A stretch of 18,281 nucleotides of DNA, from the NCBI GenBank assembly GCA_018970965.1, contig JAGWVG010000006.1:1-18281 (forward strand), in the 5' to 3' direction. The notes under the pieces are model-generated. The model did not search any database. It was not told the DNA's origin and was given only the letters and a program-made list of their open reading frames with translations. The stretch's first letter is position 1. Each line of letters begins with the position of its first letter. This document shows, in pieces, positions 7,122 through 15,623 of the stretch. Made by a program: the position numbers and the translations under genes. The DNA is from Alphaproteobacteria bacterium (GTDB taxonomy: Bacteria; Pseudomonadota; Alphaproteobacteria; Sphingomonadales; Sphingomonadaceae).

Positions 7122-7888
7122 GCGGCCACCCAATCGCCGCCGTTTACATCCAGCATCGCGCCTGTCACTTCGCTCGCATAGTCAGACAGCAGGAAATAGA
7201 CGGCCTTGGCGCAATCCTGATCCGGCGGGATATGGCCAATGGGAATTTCGCTGGCGCGCTGTTTGCGGAAGGCCTCACCCGCCGCGCCTTGTGACGCGAA
7301 GAATTGATCCAAGGGCACGCCATCCATCCAGCCCATCAGCGCGGTATTGGCGCGAATGCCCGTGCCAGCCAGTTCAATCGCCAGCTGGCGGGTGAGCTGG
7401 TTGACCGCGCTTTTGGCCATCGCATAGCCGCCTTCGCCGGGCATGGGCTTGCGCGTTGCGAGCGTGGAGATGTTGACGATCGAGCCGCTGCCTTGCGCCT
7501 TCATCTGCGGGACAACAGCTTGCGCCATGCGGAGGCCACCAACCGCAATGACATCCAAGGCCTGCACCACTTGATCAATCGAATGATCAATTAAGCTGCC
7601 CCAATCCGGATGGTAATAGGCCGAGTGGACAAGGCCGTCGATCCGGCCCCATTTCGCAATCGCTTCTTGTGCCAAGGCGTGGCATTGGTCCGTCTTGGCC
7701 ACATCGCAGGGCACAGCAATGGCATCGCCACCAGCTGCCTGAATATCGGCAGCCAGTGCCTGAATTGCATCGACAGACCGCGCTGAAACGACAACTTTGG
7801 CACCTTCGGCTGCTGCTCCGCGGCACATGGCCTGGCCCATGCCCGGGCCTGCACCTGTAATGATGACCACTTTATCTTTCAGGATCAT
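7118..7888 (-). CDS. Short-chain dehydrogenase/reductase (SDR), atypical active site
   Basis: A 256-residue Rossmann-fold oxidoreductase, normal length for a classical SDR. The cofactor loop TGAGPGMG is at 11-18. Catalytic Ser141 (NISTL), Tyr155 and Lys159 (YAMAK) are present, and the C-terminus GAMLDVNGG is typical. Two landmarks differ. The usual NNAG strand motif reads HSAY (88-91), and the position of the tetrad Asn appears to be Ile (LDVIAVGG near 111-118). It probably oxidises or reduces an alcohol/ketone, but with altered proton relay or specificity. GAGGGAGAG precedes the ATG. It lies 18 bases after the sulfotransferase gene and overlaps the DUF1214 gene by 4 bases, so it is an integral operon member. 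It could prepare the acceptor alcohol for sulfation or act on the product. Confidence 0.92.
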   Translation of the reverse strand: MILKDKVVIITGAGPGMGQAMCRGAAAEGAKVVVSARSVDAIQALAADIQAAGGDAIAVPCDVAKTDQCHALAQEAIAKWGRIDGLVHSAYYHPDWGSLIDHSIDQVVQALDVIAVGGLRMAQAVVPQMKAQGSGSIVNISTLATRKPMPGEGGYAMAKSAVNQLTRQLAIELAGTGIRANTALMGWMDGVPLDQFFASQGAAGEAFRKQRASEIPIGHIPPDQDCAKAVYFLLSDYASEVTGAMLDVNGGDWVAA

Positions 7889-7906
7889 GCTGGTCTCTCC
7901 CTCTCT

Positions 7907-9070
7907 TTATTTTGTCAGATAGGCGTCGTGATAAAAGGCAAAATCCGCCTCTATACCCTCGGGCGTTAAGCCAAATTCATCCGCGCTATATTTGTGGCGC
8001 GGGCGCGCCTCGCGAGCATTGTCTTTCACACAGGCGTCCAGAGCGGCGCGCGTGGCAGCATCTGCCGTGACGCCCAGTTGCGCCAACACAGCTTCGGCCA
8101 TGCCAATTGGGTCGCTAACTGTATCTCCATACTGCACATCAATAATTTGACCGGCCGGCAAGCGGCCACGCAGTGCCTCTAGCCGTTCCAGCCCGGTGCG
8201 GAACCGGCGGCTCCAATGTGCGCCTTGCTGGTCTTTGCGATAGCTGGTCGAACTATTGATGCTGAGCGATGCGCACATCGAACAATAGCTGGGAAGGACT
8301 TGCCCGACATGACGATGCGTCATCACCAGCTTCACATCAGGCCAGACACGCAGCAAGCCACCAATTCCGCCCATCAGATGATGTGGTGTTTTAAACACCC
8401 AGGGGCGACGCGCCTCGCCCTGCAAGACGCGTTGATGCTGAATGACTTGCATAAAGCGGTATAAATCGCGGAATGCCCATTCATGATCCTGATCGGCCTG
8501 CCAATAGCCATAATCATGAATGGGCATCATCGAGTCATAGGTGGTCGACAGGAAGGTGCGATCCAGCAGCACAACTTCCTCATTCACCGCCATCGCGTCC
8601 ATCGGGTCAATGGATTCAAAATCTGGCCATTGCGTTAGCAACCAATCGACCATGTGTTTGGCCGCCTCTTGGCGCGGTGTGGGGTCGGTCTGGCTTTCGC
8701 CGGGCAGCGGGAAGGGGAAAGCCGTTTCCCACCACCACAAGGCCGTAAAGCCGGGCACAGCCGCCAGTAGGCGGTGTACCATTGTGGAGCCCGTGCGCGG
8801 CAAGCCGATGATGGCGCAGCCCAGATCAATGCGCTCTTGTGCGGCTTCGGGATGGTCTTTGAAATATTGGACCAGCTTTAACCGATCAGTCAGAGCAGAT
8901 TGGATGCGCACGCCAGCCGAACTTTCGGGAGAAAGAAGCCCGGCATCGCGGTTCACATAACCAATCAAGGCCTGAAGCGGCGCTTCAAACCAAGGATCGC
9001 CAAAATCACTTAGCCCCGTTTCCGCAATCGCCTGTTGCATCAGTTGGTCCGCGTCAAGCTTATGGGGCAT
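7907..9070 (-). CDS. PAPS-dependent sulfotransferase
   Basis: A 387-residue cytosolic sulfotransferase expected to move the sulfuryl group from PAPS to an alcohol or phenol of a small molecule or lipid, releasing PAP. The 5'-phosphosulfate-binding loop is GLPRTGST (89-96). The 3'-phosphate-binding region is THRHVGQVLPS (251-261), with Arg253 and Ser261 as likely contacts. WVFKTPHHL (224-232) matches the segment common to the bacterial Sulfotransfer_3 group. No membrane segment or signal peptide is seen. AAAGGA lies 9 bases upstream of the ATG. The gene begins 6 bases after cysQ ends, and cysNC and cysD lie just upstream, so PAPS supply and PAP removal are encoded in the same transcript. That is strong contextual support for the function. 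The acceptor is unknown; the SDR, DUF1214 and SRPBCC neighbours and a nearby P450 favour a hydroxylated lipophilic compound. Confidence 0.92.
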   Translation of the reverse strand: MPHKLDADQLMQQAIAETGLSDFGDPWFEAPLQALIGYVNRDAGLLSPESSAGVRIQSALTDRLKLVQYFKDHPEAAQERIDLGCAIIGLPRTGSTMVHRLLAAVPGFTALWWWETAFPFPLPGESQTDPTPRQEAAKHMVDWLLTQWPDFESIDPMDAMAVNEEVVLLDRTFLSTTYDSMMPIHDYGYWQADQDHEWAFRDLYRFMQVIQHQRVLQGEARRPWVFKTPHHLMGGIGGLLRVWPDVKLVMTHRHVGQVLPSYCSMCASLSINSSTSYRKDQQGAHWSRRFRTGLERLEALRGRLPAGQIIDVQYGDTVSDPIGMAEAVLAQLGVTADAATRAALDACVKDNAREARPRHKYSADEFGLTPEGIEADFAFYHDAYLTK

Positions 9071-9076
9071 GGGGTT

Positions 9077-9835
9077 TTATCCTTTTACCGGAGCCAGGGA
9101 CGGGGTGTTCTGCAAGGCAGCGTGCACCCGTGCGGCATGGGCGGGGCGGCAGACCAGAAGGTCTGGCATATAGGGGTCTAGCTGGTTGTAGAGGAGCGGC
9201 GATCCATCAAGACGGCTGACATGAAGTCCATGGGCCAGCGCAACAGCCGCAGGGGCGCAACTATCCCACTCATATTGGCCGCCACTGTGCAAATAGATAT
9301 CCGCTTGGCCCAAAAGGACTGCCATAGCCTTGGCGCCTGCGCTCCCCATGGGGATCAGCTCTGCACCCAATTGGTCTGCGACCGCGACGGCCTCTGCTGC
9401 GGGGCGTGTGCGGCTGACGACCATCCGCAGCTTCTCGGGCGGGGCGGGCGGGGCGGCTGGCTGATCACTGCGGAGAACCAACCCGGCATCCGGCAGGGCA
9501 ACTGCCCCGACGCTGGGCTTTCCATCCACGGAAAGCGCAATATGCACCGCCCAATCGGTGCGTTCCTCGCCATATTCCCGCGTGCCGTCTACGGGATCAA
9601 TAATCCACACTCGAGATTTTGTGAGGCGGATTGGATCATCCTGCTCCTCTTCGGATAACAGGCCATCTTCGGGCCGCTGCTCTCGCAAGGCATGAACCAG
9701 AAAGGCGTTGGCTGTGGCATCGCCCGCTTTGCCCAGCGTCTTAAGGCTCAGCAGCCCAGACGCGCGAACTGTGCGCAACACCTGGCCTGCCGTTTCGGCA
9801 AGATGGGCGGCAAGATCTGCATCGGTCATCGCCAT
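9077..9835 (-). CDS. cysQ: 3'(2'),5'-bisphosphate nucleotidase (PAP phosphatase) CysQ
   Basis: A 252-residue member of the lithium-sensitive inositol-monophosphatase superfamily. It should hydrolyse PAP to AMP and phosphate, relieving inhibition of sulfotransferase and PAPS-using enzymes, and may also act on PAPS. Metal-binding motifs are all present: SEEEQDD (Glu62-64), DPVDGT (80-85) and W190-D191. The ATG at 9835 is chosen because GAGG lies 8 bases upstream, overlapping the cysNC stop. An in-frame TTG at 9853 would overlap cysNC and has no site of its own, and a second ATG at 9829 is possible. It is flanked by cysNC (10-base gap) and the sulfotransferase gene (6-base gap), which fits its role as the PAP sink for that enzyme. 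Confidence 0.93.
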   Translation of the reverse strand: MAMTDADLAAHLAETAGQVLRTVRASGLLSLKTLGKAGDATANAFLVHALREQRPEDGLLSEEEQDDPIRLTKSRVWIIDPVDGTREYGEERTDWAVHIALSVDGKPSVGAVALPDAGLVLRSDQPAAPPAPPEKLRMVVSRTRPAAEAVAVADQLGAELIPMGSAGAKAMAVLLGQADIYLHSGGQYEWDSCAPAAVALAHGLHVSRLDGSPLLYNQLDPYMPDLLVCRPAHAARVHAALQNTPSLAPVKG

Positions 9836-9845
9836 GTGCTGCGCC

Positions 9846-11753
9846 TCAATCAAAGGGGATGATCCGACGAATAATCTCGTCAGCGGCTTCTTCTGGGCTC
9901 ATCAGCGTGGTGTCGATCCGCACTTCCGGGGCCTCAGGTGCCTCATAGGGGCTATCAATCCCCGTGAAGTTCTTCAGGGTGCCAGACCGGGCCTTTTTAT
10001 ACAGGCCCTTCACATCGCGCGCCTCAGCCTCGGCCAAGGGCGTATCAATGAAGATTTCGATAAATTCGCCTTCGGGCAACATCGCGCGCACCATCTCCCG
10101 CTCGGCACGGAAGGGGCTGATAAAGGCGGTAATCACAATTAGCCCCGCATCGGCCATCAGCTTGGCAACTTCCCCGACGCGGCGGATATTTTCAATCCGG
10201 TCTGCCTCGGTAAAGCCCAAGTCCTTATTCAGGCCGTGGCGGACATTGTCGCCATCCAGCAAGAAGGTGTGGCGGTTCATCCGGTGAAGCTTCTTTTCGA
10301 CCAAATTGGCTATGGTAGATTTGCCAGCGCCCGAAAGCCCCGTGAACCACAGCACGGCGGGTTTTTGATTTTTTAGATTGGCGTGCATCTCGCGCCCAAT
10401 ATCCACGGCCTGCCAATGGACATTTTGTGCGCGCCGCAGCGCAAAATGGAGCATGCCGGCAGCAACTGTATGGTTGCTGATCTTATCAATCAGGATGAAG
10501 CCACCCAGAGACTTATTTTCGGCATAGGGCTCAAAGATAAGCGACTTATCTGTCGCCAGCTCCGCCACGCCAATGGCGTTCAAGTCCAGCGTTTTGGTGG
10601 CGAGACGTTCCATCGTGTTGACGTTGATGGCATATTTGGGCTGCTGAAGCGTCACAGAGACCATCTGCGTGCCCAGCTTCAGCCAATAGCTGCGCCCGAC
10701 ATGCAACGGATCATCATCCATCCAGACAAGGCTCGCCTCAAACTGGTTGGCAATTTCAGGCGGGGCATCAGCTGGCGCAATGACATCGCCGCGTGAGCAA
10801 TCGACCTCGTCTGCCAAGCATAAGGTGATTGATTGACCTGCCACGGCTTCATCCAAATCCCCATCGAGCGTGACGATGCGGCTGACCGTTGATGTTTTGC
10901 CTGATGGCAAGATGCGGACTGCATCTCCTGTGCGGACTGTGCCACTGGCAATGAGGCCAGAAAATCCACGGAAATCCAGGTTGGGCCGGTTGACCCACTG
11001 CACGGGCAAGCGAAAAGGCTGGGCGATGGCGCCTGCAGTGTTAATGTCCACCTGCTCCAGATGGTCAATCAGCGCAGGGCCAGTGTACCACGGCGTATGG
11101 GCGGACAGGCCCGTGATATTATCGCCCTTGAATCCTGAAATCGGGATGGCGGTAAAGCTGGCAATGCCAATGCTCTGCGCAAAAGCTGCGTAATCTGCCA
11201 CAATGGCATCAAAGACGGATTGGCTATAGCCAACCAAATCCATCTTATTGACCGCGAGCACGATATTTTTGATGCCAATCAGATGGGCTAAATAGCTGTG
11301 GCGGCGTGTTTGGGTCAGCACGCCCTTGCGGGCATCAATCAGAATAACGGCCAAATCGGCCGTCGACGCGCCCGTCACCATGTTGCGCGTATATTGCTCA
11401 TGCCCCGGCGTGTCCGCGACAATGAATTTGCGCTTTTCCGTCGCGAAAAAGCGATAGGCAACATCAATGGTGATGCCTTGTTCGCGCTCTGCCGCCAGCC
11501 CATCGACAAGAAGGGCAAAGTCAATCTCTTGGCCTTGCGTACCGACGCGCTTGCTGTCCGCCTCAAGGGCGGCGAGCTGATCTTCAAAGATCATCTTGCT
11601 GTCATAGAGCAAGCGTCCAATCAGCGTCGATTTGCCATCATCAACGGAGCCGCAGGTAATGAAGCGGAGCAGGCTCTTTTGTTCGTGCTGGCGCAGATAG
11701 GCCTCAATATCCTCGGCGATCAGCGCGTCTGTTTGGTAGACAGGGTCCGTCAT
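9846..11753 (-). CDS. cysNC: Bifunctional sulfate adenylyltransferase subunit 1 / adenylylsulfate kinase (CysN-CysC fusion)
   Basis: A 635-residue fusion. The N-terminal CysN part is an EF-Tu-like GTPase that drives APS formation together with CysD: G1 loop GSVDDGKST (35-43), DTPGH (114-118) and NKMD (169-172), followed by beta-barrel domains. The C-terminal CysC part is APS kinase, making PAPS from APS and ATP: P-loop GLSGAGKST (about 472-480), then [15 protein letters not shown] and the [10 protein letters not shown] segment. The ATG at 11753 is chosen because it follows the cysD stop by one base and gives the normal CysN N-terminus; the frame is open upstream within cysD. Length is as expected for an intact alphaproteobacterial-type fusion. 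Kinase residues look complete, so the product should be PAPS rather than APS, which suits the downstream sulfotransferase. Confidence 0.97.
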   Translation of the reverse strand: MTDPVYQTDALIAEDIEAYLRQHEQKSLLRFITCGSVDDGKSTLIGRLLYDSKMIFEDQLAALEADSKRVGTQGQEIDFALLVDGLAAEREQGITIDVAYRFFATEKRKFIVADTPGHEQYTRNMVTGASTADLAVILIDARKGVLTQTRRHSYLAHLIGIKNIVLAVNKMDLVGYSQSVFDAIVADYAAFAQSIGIASFTAIPISGFKGDNITGLSAHTPWYTGPALIDHLEQVDINTAGAIAQPFRLPVQWVNRPNLDFRGFSGLIASGTVRTGDAVRILPSGKTSTVSRIVTLDGDLDEAVAGQSITLCLADEVDCSRGDVIAPADAPPEIANQFEASLVWMDDDPLHVGRSYWLKLGTQMVSVTLQQPKYAINVNTMERLATKTLDLNAIGVAELATDKSLIFEPYAENKSLGGFILIDKISNHTVAAGMLHFALRRAQNVHWQAVDIGREMHANLKNQKPAVLWFTGLSGAGKSTIANLVEKKLHRMNRHTFLLDGDNVRHGLNKDLGFTEADRIENIRRVGEVAKLMADAGLIVITAFISPFRAEREMVRAMLPEGEFIEIFIDTPLAEAEARDVKGLYKKARSGTLKNFTGIDSPYEAPEAPEVRIDTTLMSPEEAADEIIRRIIPFD

Positions 11754-11754
11754 C

Positions 11755-12678
11755 TCAGAAATATCCCTGCTGCTTTTTCTTTTCCATGGAGGCGGCCCCG
11801 CCATCCTTGTCAATCACGCGGCCTTGGCGTTCGGACGTGGTGGTCAGCAATGTCTCTTGGATCACGTCGTTCAGCGTGGCGGCCGTACTTTCAACGGCCC
11901 CTGTCAGCGGGAAACAGCCCAAAGTGCGAAAGCGGATGGAGCGTTCCACAATATCAGGCTTGTGGCCCAGAACAGCTTCGAGCCGCGCCACATCATCCGC
12001 CATGAAAATTTGCCCTTCCCACTCATAAGTTGGGCGGCGGGCTGCGAAATAGAGCGGCACGATGGGAATGTTGTTCAGTCGGATATATTGCCAAATGTCC
12101 AACTCAGTCCAATTGGAAATGGGGAAGACGCGAATGCTCTCCCCCTTGGCTTTGCGGGCATTATAGAGATTCCACAGTTCTGGCCGTTGGTTTTTTGGAT
12201 CCCAGCCATGGCTCGCTGTGCGGAAGGAGAAGATACGCTCTTTCGCGCGGCTTTTCTCCTCATCGCGCCGTGCGCCGCCAAAGGCCGCATCAAAGCCATA
12301 ATGGTCGAGCGCCTGTTTCAGCCCCTCCGTCTTCCACATATCAGTGTGCAAGGGCCCATGATCAAAGGGGTTAATGCCGCGCTCAAGCGCCTCTGGGTTG
12401 CGATGGACCAGCAATTCCATGCCGCTGTCGCGCGCCATCTGGTCGCGCAAGTCATACATCGCCTTGAACTTCCACGTTGTATCGACATGCAACAGCGGAA
12501 AAGGCGGCGGCGATGGGTAAAAGGCCTTGCGCGCTAAATGAAGCATCACGGCCGAATCTTTGCCGACGGAATAGAGCATCACCGGCCGCTCTGCCTCTGC
12601 CACTACCTCGCGCAGAATATGGATGCTCTCTGCCTCAAGCCGCTGAAGATGGGTCAGGGAGGGAAGCTCCGCGGACAT
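11755..12678 (-). CDS. cysD: Sulfate adenylyltransferase subunit 2 (CysD)
   Basis: A 307-residue catalytic subunit of ATP sulfurylase, which forms APS and pyrophosphate from sulfate and ATP in complex with CysN. The PP-loop SVGKDS is at 37-42. Family landmarks include [31 protein letters not shown] and the late [16 protein letters not shown]. The C-terminus KKKQQGYF is characteristic of CysD. The ATG at 12678 is preferred: AAGGA lies 7 bases upstream and the protein then begins just ahead of the conserved [18 protein letters not shown]. In-frame ATGs at 12717 and 12747 lack a site. It is the first gene of the seven-gene run and is divergent from a LuxR-type regulator 79 bases away. The single-base gap to cysNC implies co-translation of the two subunits. 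Confidence 0.97.
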   Translation of the reverse strand: MSAELPSLTHLQRLEAESIHILREVVAEAERPVMLYSVGKDSAVMLHLARKAFYPSPPPFPLLHVDTTWKFKAMYDLRDQMARDSGMELLVHRNPEALERGINPFDHGPLHTDMWKTEGLKQALDHYGFDAAFGGARRDEEKSRAKERIFSFRTASHGWDPKNQRPELWNLYNARKAKGESIRVFPISNWTELDIWQYIRLNNIPIVPLYFAARRPTYEWEGQIFMADDVARLEAVLGHKPDIVERSIRFRTLGCFPLTGAVESTAATLNDVIQETLLTTTSERQGRVIDKDGGAASMEKKKQQGYF

Positions 12679-12739
12679 TGCCGAATCCTTGTATGAAGTC
12701 GTTCTTACTTCCGACATACAGGGGTGACATTTTTGAAAA

Positions 12740-12755
12740 CCTCCCATATGGGAGG
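12740..12755. promoter_or_regulatory. Perfect 16-bp palindrome overlapping the LuxR-type gene's ribosome-binding site
   Basis: CCTCCCATATGGGAGG is a perfect 16-bp palindrome that ends two bases before the ATG at 12758 and lies 62 bases upstream of the cysD start. As RNA it would form a 6-bp GC-rich hairpin with an AUAU loop that buries the only purine-rich Shine-Dalgarno-like run, GGGAGG. As DNA it could be an operator for the divergent genes. Both readings are inference. Confidence 0.55.
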
Positions 12756-12757
12756 GT

Positions 12758-13861
12758 ATGGCCCTGACCAGTGTCGATGAAACTGAATTGCTGCTTCCCC
12801 TATTTGCGGGGATGTATGAGGGCCATCGCTTTGCAACGTTTCTGGATCGTGTCCGCGCCCGGACGCAGGCAGATTATGTTGGCCTTTTTTTTCGGCAGGG
12901 CGATTTGACGATGCATGACGTGACGGAATTTCATGCTGGCCGCGATCTGCGGGCGGAAGCACGCCAACTGGGCTTTGATCGGCTGGATATTCTGGATCGC
13001 TTTCCGTTTGATCGGCTGCGGCCAGAGCGTGTCTACGCTGTAAGTGAGTTTGCCGATGTCGATGCCGAATATGCGGTGTTTCGTGCGCGCTACATCGCGG
13101 CGCTTGGCATCGCAGATGAACGTATTATGCGCCTGACGCTTGATGGGGGGATTAGCGCGTGGATGCTTTTGGCGCGCGGGCGGGAATGTAGCGCCGCTGA
13201 TAGTGTCTTGCTGGCCAATTTGGCACCTTATGTGGCGCTTGCCTTGCGTGCGTTTGTCCGGGAGGAGCGCCGCCGGATTGAAGCAGAAATGAACAGCCTC
13301 GCGCTGGCGCGCAGTGGCACCAGTTGGCTGCTCTTGGATCGCGAAGCGCGGCTTGTTGCTTCTGACCCCGGCATTGCCCATGTTCTGCGGGCGCTTCCGG
13401 GTTTCGTGCTGCGCGAGGGGGAGCGGCTCTGTCTGGCTGATGTCGCACTAGAGCGTCAAATTGCCGAGACAGCCGCGCTATTTGCGCAGGACCCGTCCGC
13501 CCCGCCACGCGCGGTGGAGCTGTGCGCACATCCGCGCCTTCACGCGCTGTTATTGCCCAACCGCAGTCAGCCAGCCGCCGCCTCCAGCCTGCCCGTGCTG
13601 CAGATATTATGCTGTATTCCGGGCCAGCCTGGCGGAGAACAGAGAGATATTCTTGCCCAAGTGTCTGGCCTTTCGCGGCGCGAGGCAGAGTTGGCGCTGC
13701 TGCTAAGTGCAGGGCGCTCGCTTGCGGAAGCCGCCAAGGATATGGGCCTGACGCTGGAAACTGCGCGCAATTACAGCAAGCGGATTTACGCCCAGCTCAA
13801 CGTGCGCGGGCAAGCCGAGCTGGTGGCCTATGTTCTGCAGAGTGGCGTGCGCTTGGCTTAA
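12758..13861 (+). CDS. LuxR-type helix-turn-helix transcriptional regulator
   Basis: A 367-residue regulator. The C-terminal 60 residues form a LuxR/Ger[24 protein letters not shown], then [23 protein letters not shown], then [13 protein letters not shown], with the usual T-A-R-N recognition helix. The N-terminal 300 residues look like a PAS/GAF-like sensor ([24 protein letters not shown]); no response-regulator receiver and no acyl-homoserine-lactone domain is recognised, and there is no luxI nearby. The start is uncertain. At 12758 the purine-rich site is only one or two bases away, and the next ATG is at 12812. It is divergent from cysD with a 16-bp palindrome between them, so it is the best local candidate to control the sulfation operon and itself. 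Its end overlaps the convergent amidohydrolase gene by 4 bases. Confidence 0.88.
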   Translation: MALTSVDETELLLPLFAGMYEGHRFATFLDRVRARTQADYVGLFFRQGDLTMHDVTEFHAGRDLRAEARQLGFDRLDILDRFPFDRLRPERVYAVSEFADVDAEYAVFRARYIAALGIADERIMRLTLDGGISAWMLLARGRECSAADSVLLANLAPYVALALRAFVREERRRIEAEMNSLALARSGTSWLLLDREARLVASDPGIAHVLRALPGFVLREGERLCLADVALERQIAETAALFAQDPSAPPRAVELCAHPRLHALLLPNRSQPAAASSLPVLQILCCIPGQPGGEQRDILAQVSGLSRREAELALLLSAGRSLAEAAKDMGLTLETARNYSKRIYAQLNVRGQAELVAYVLQSGVRLA

Positions 13862-15570
13862 TGCGCTGCGCCGCGCACCAAACGGCCGGGCCGAGCGCCC
13901 GTGGCTTCATCAAATCGGCGGATGATGCTGCCAGAGACAATGGTCGCATCATAGCCAGTGGCTTTCTGATCGAGCCGGCGGCCGCCTGCGGGCAGATCGC
14001 GCGCGATATGCGGAAGGGCGATGCTTAGCCGGTCCATATCAATAACATTGATATCTGCCTTTGCGCCCACAGCCAGAATGCCCCGATCGGTCAATCCCAC
14101 CGCGCGCGCCGATTTGGCCGACAGCATATGAATGGCCTGGGCCACATCAATTGATTTGTCGGTGGCGTTCCGCACCCAATGATCAAGCAGGAATGTTGAA
14201 TAGCTGGCATCACAAATTGCACCATAATGCGCACCGCCATCGCCCAAAGCGGGCACACAATCTGGGTGCATGAGCATTTCGTAGGCGGAGTCGAGCTTGC
14301 CATCTTCAAAATTGCCCAGCGTGGCCAAGAACATCCCTTTGCCGCCGGTGTTGATAAACCGATCATAGACCAAGGCTTCGGGCGTTGTGCCCTGGGCCGC
14401 TGCCATAGCGGCAAAGCTCATATCTGGCGTGGGCGCATAATTGGGCGGATTATCCAAGGGGAACATCCAGCGCCAATTGCGGCCCAGAGCGTTGAAGGGA
14501 TGGCCCTCGGCAGGTGTTTCACTCAGCAACGCCGTGCGCATCGCCGGGTCGCGCATGGCTTGAACCTTTTCTGCCAAAGGCAGTTGCGCGATCTTTTCCC
14601 AGCTGGGGCATAGAATGAAGGGATGAACAGACAGCTCCAGGCCACCAATGAGGCCAATGGGGCGGGGCATGACTTGCGCGGTAATTTGACGGCCTGCCGC
14701 TTTGCTCATCTCCATCATTTCCAAGACGCGGCGCCAGCGGGGTGGGCCCTCATTGCCGGATGCCAGTGTGAAGGTGGCTGGTCGGCCACTGGCGGCTACC
14801 AAATCATCGATGATGGGGTATTCTGCGTCCCAGCCGCGAAACGCATCCAGCACGATTTGCAGCGTGCCTTTGCCCACATCGGTCATGCCCATGCAGATTT
14901 CACGCAATTCCTGCACATCGGCATCAAAACTTGGAATGCTGCCGCCATCGGCTGTTTTGTGGATAGACAGCCGCGAGGTCGCAAAGCCAAGCGCCCCGGC
15001 CTGCATCGCTTCGCGTGTTAGAGCGCGCATTTGTGCCAAGTCTGCCTCGGTTGCGGGTTCTTGTCGCGCGCCGCGTTCTCCCATCACATAGACGCGCAAA
15101 GGGGAGTGCGGCAGATAAGCGGCGACATCAATATCGCGGCGGCCTTGCTCAACACGATCCAGATATTGCGGAAAAGTTTCCCAATCCCACGGCAGGCCTT
15201 CAGCCATCACGACACCGGGAATATCTTCCACGCCTTCCATCACGTTGATGAGCATGTCATGGTCTTGCTTCCGGCAGGGCGCAAACCCGACGCCGCAATT
15301 GCCCATGACAGCGGTGGTTACGCCATGCGCTGACGAAGGCGCCAGTTCTTCTGACCAAATTGCTTGGCCATCATAATGGGTATGCACATCAACAAAGCCG
15401 GGTGTGACCAACCGATGACGCGCGTCAATTTCTTCTGCGCCAGTGCCAGAAACAGCGCCGACGGCTGCCACGCGCCCATCCTTCACTGCAATATCAGCTT
15501 CGCGCAGGGGGCCGCCAGTACCATCGGCCAGCGTACCGTTGCGAATGACGAGATCAAAATCGGCAGCCAT
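13858..15570 (-). CDS. Amidohydrolase, N-acyl-D-amino-acid deacylase-like
   Basis: A 570-residue metal-dependent hydrolase of the amidohydrolase superfamily, D-aminoacylase/dihydroorotase-like branch, cleaving an amide or cyclic amide. The N-terminal strand is FDLVIRNGTLADGTGGP. The metal motif DVHTHYDGQ carries His63 and His65. MGNCGVGFAPC carries Cys92 at the place of the metal-bridging Cys of D-aminoacylases. DGGAHYGA carries Asp444. GILAVGAKADINVID near the C-terminus is the usual composite-domain return. The two middle histidines of characterised D-aminoacylases (in THMR and SHHK) are not evident; the matching stretches read QIVLDAFR and FTLASGNEG. GAGAGGA lies 6 bases before the ATG. 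It is downstream of the Old Yellow Enzyme gene (53-base gap), probably in one transcript. The substrate is unknown, and the name should be read as family only. Confidence 0.88.
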   Translation of the reverse strand: MAADFDLVIRNGTLADGTGGPLREADIAVKDGRVAAVGAVSGTGAEEIDARHRLVTPGFVDVHTHYDGQAIWSEELAPSSAHGVTTAVMGNCGVGFAPCRKQDHDMLINVMEGVEDIPGVVMAEGLPWDWETFPQYLDRVEQGRRDIDVAAYLPHSPLRVYVMGERGARQEPATEADLAQMRALTREAMQAGALGFATSRLSIHKTADGGSIPSFDADVQELREICMGMTDVGKGTLQIVLDAFRGWDAEYPIIDDLVAASGRPATFTLASGNEGPPRWRRVLEMMEMSKAAGRQITAQVMPRPIGLIGGLELSVHPFILCPSWEKIAQLPLAEKVQAMRDPAMRTALLSETPAEGHPFNALGRNWRWMFPLDNPPNYAPTPDMSFAAMAAAQGTTPEALVYDRFINTGGKGMFLATLGNFEDGKLDSAYEMLMHPDCVPALGDGGAHYGAICDASYSTFLLDHWVRNATDKSIDVAQAIHMLSAKSARAVGLTDRGILAVGAKADINVIDMDRLSIALPHIARDLPAGGRRLDQKATGYDATIVSGSIIRRFDEATGARPGRLVRGAAH

Positions 15571-15623
15571 CAGTCATCCTCTCTTAAATGCAGCGTCGCG
15601 TTGGCGATCTTCTGCAGGGCTTT

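Noticed and set aside
9836..9853. TTG start at 9853 for cysQ
   Set aside because: It would overlap cysNC and lacks its own ribosome-binding site; the ATG at 9835 has GAGG 8 bases upstream.
11298..12537. Two open frames of about 235 residues antisense to cysNC and cysD
   Set aside because: The sense strand encodes clear CysNC and CysD. The antisense products resemble no family and start mid-gene without sites.
12695..12711. GAAGT/ACTTC inverted repeat just upstream of cysD
   Set aside because: The arms are only 5 bp with a 7-base gap, and it lies between the ribosome-binding site and the palindrome without other support.
12679..12757. Sigma70 promoter for cysD
   Set aside because: The best pair found, ATGTCA-N17-TAAGAA on the minus strand, matches only four and three of six consensus bases, so I do not list it.
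12758..13861. Quorum-sensing LuxR receptor
   Set aside because: Only the C-terminal HTH is LuxR-type. I see no autoinducer-binding domain pattern and no luxI-like gene in the window.
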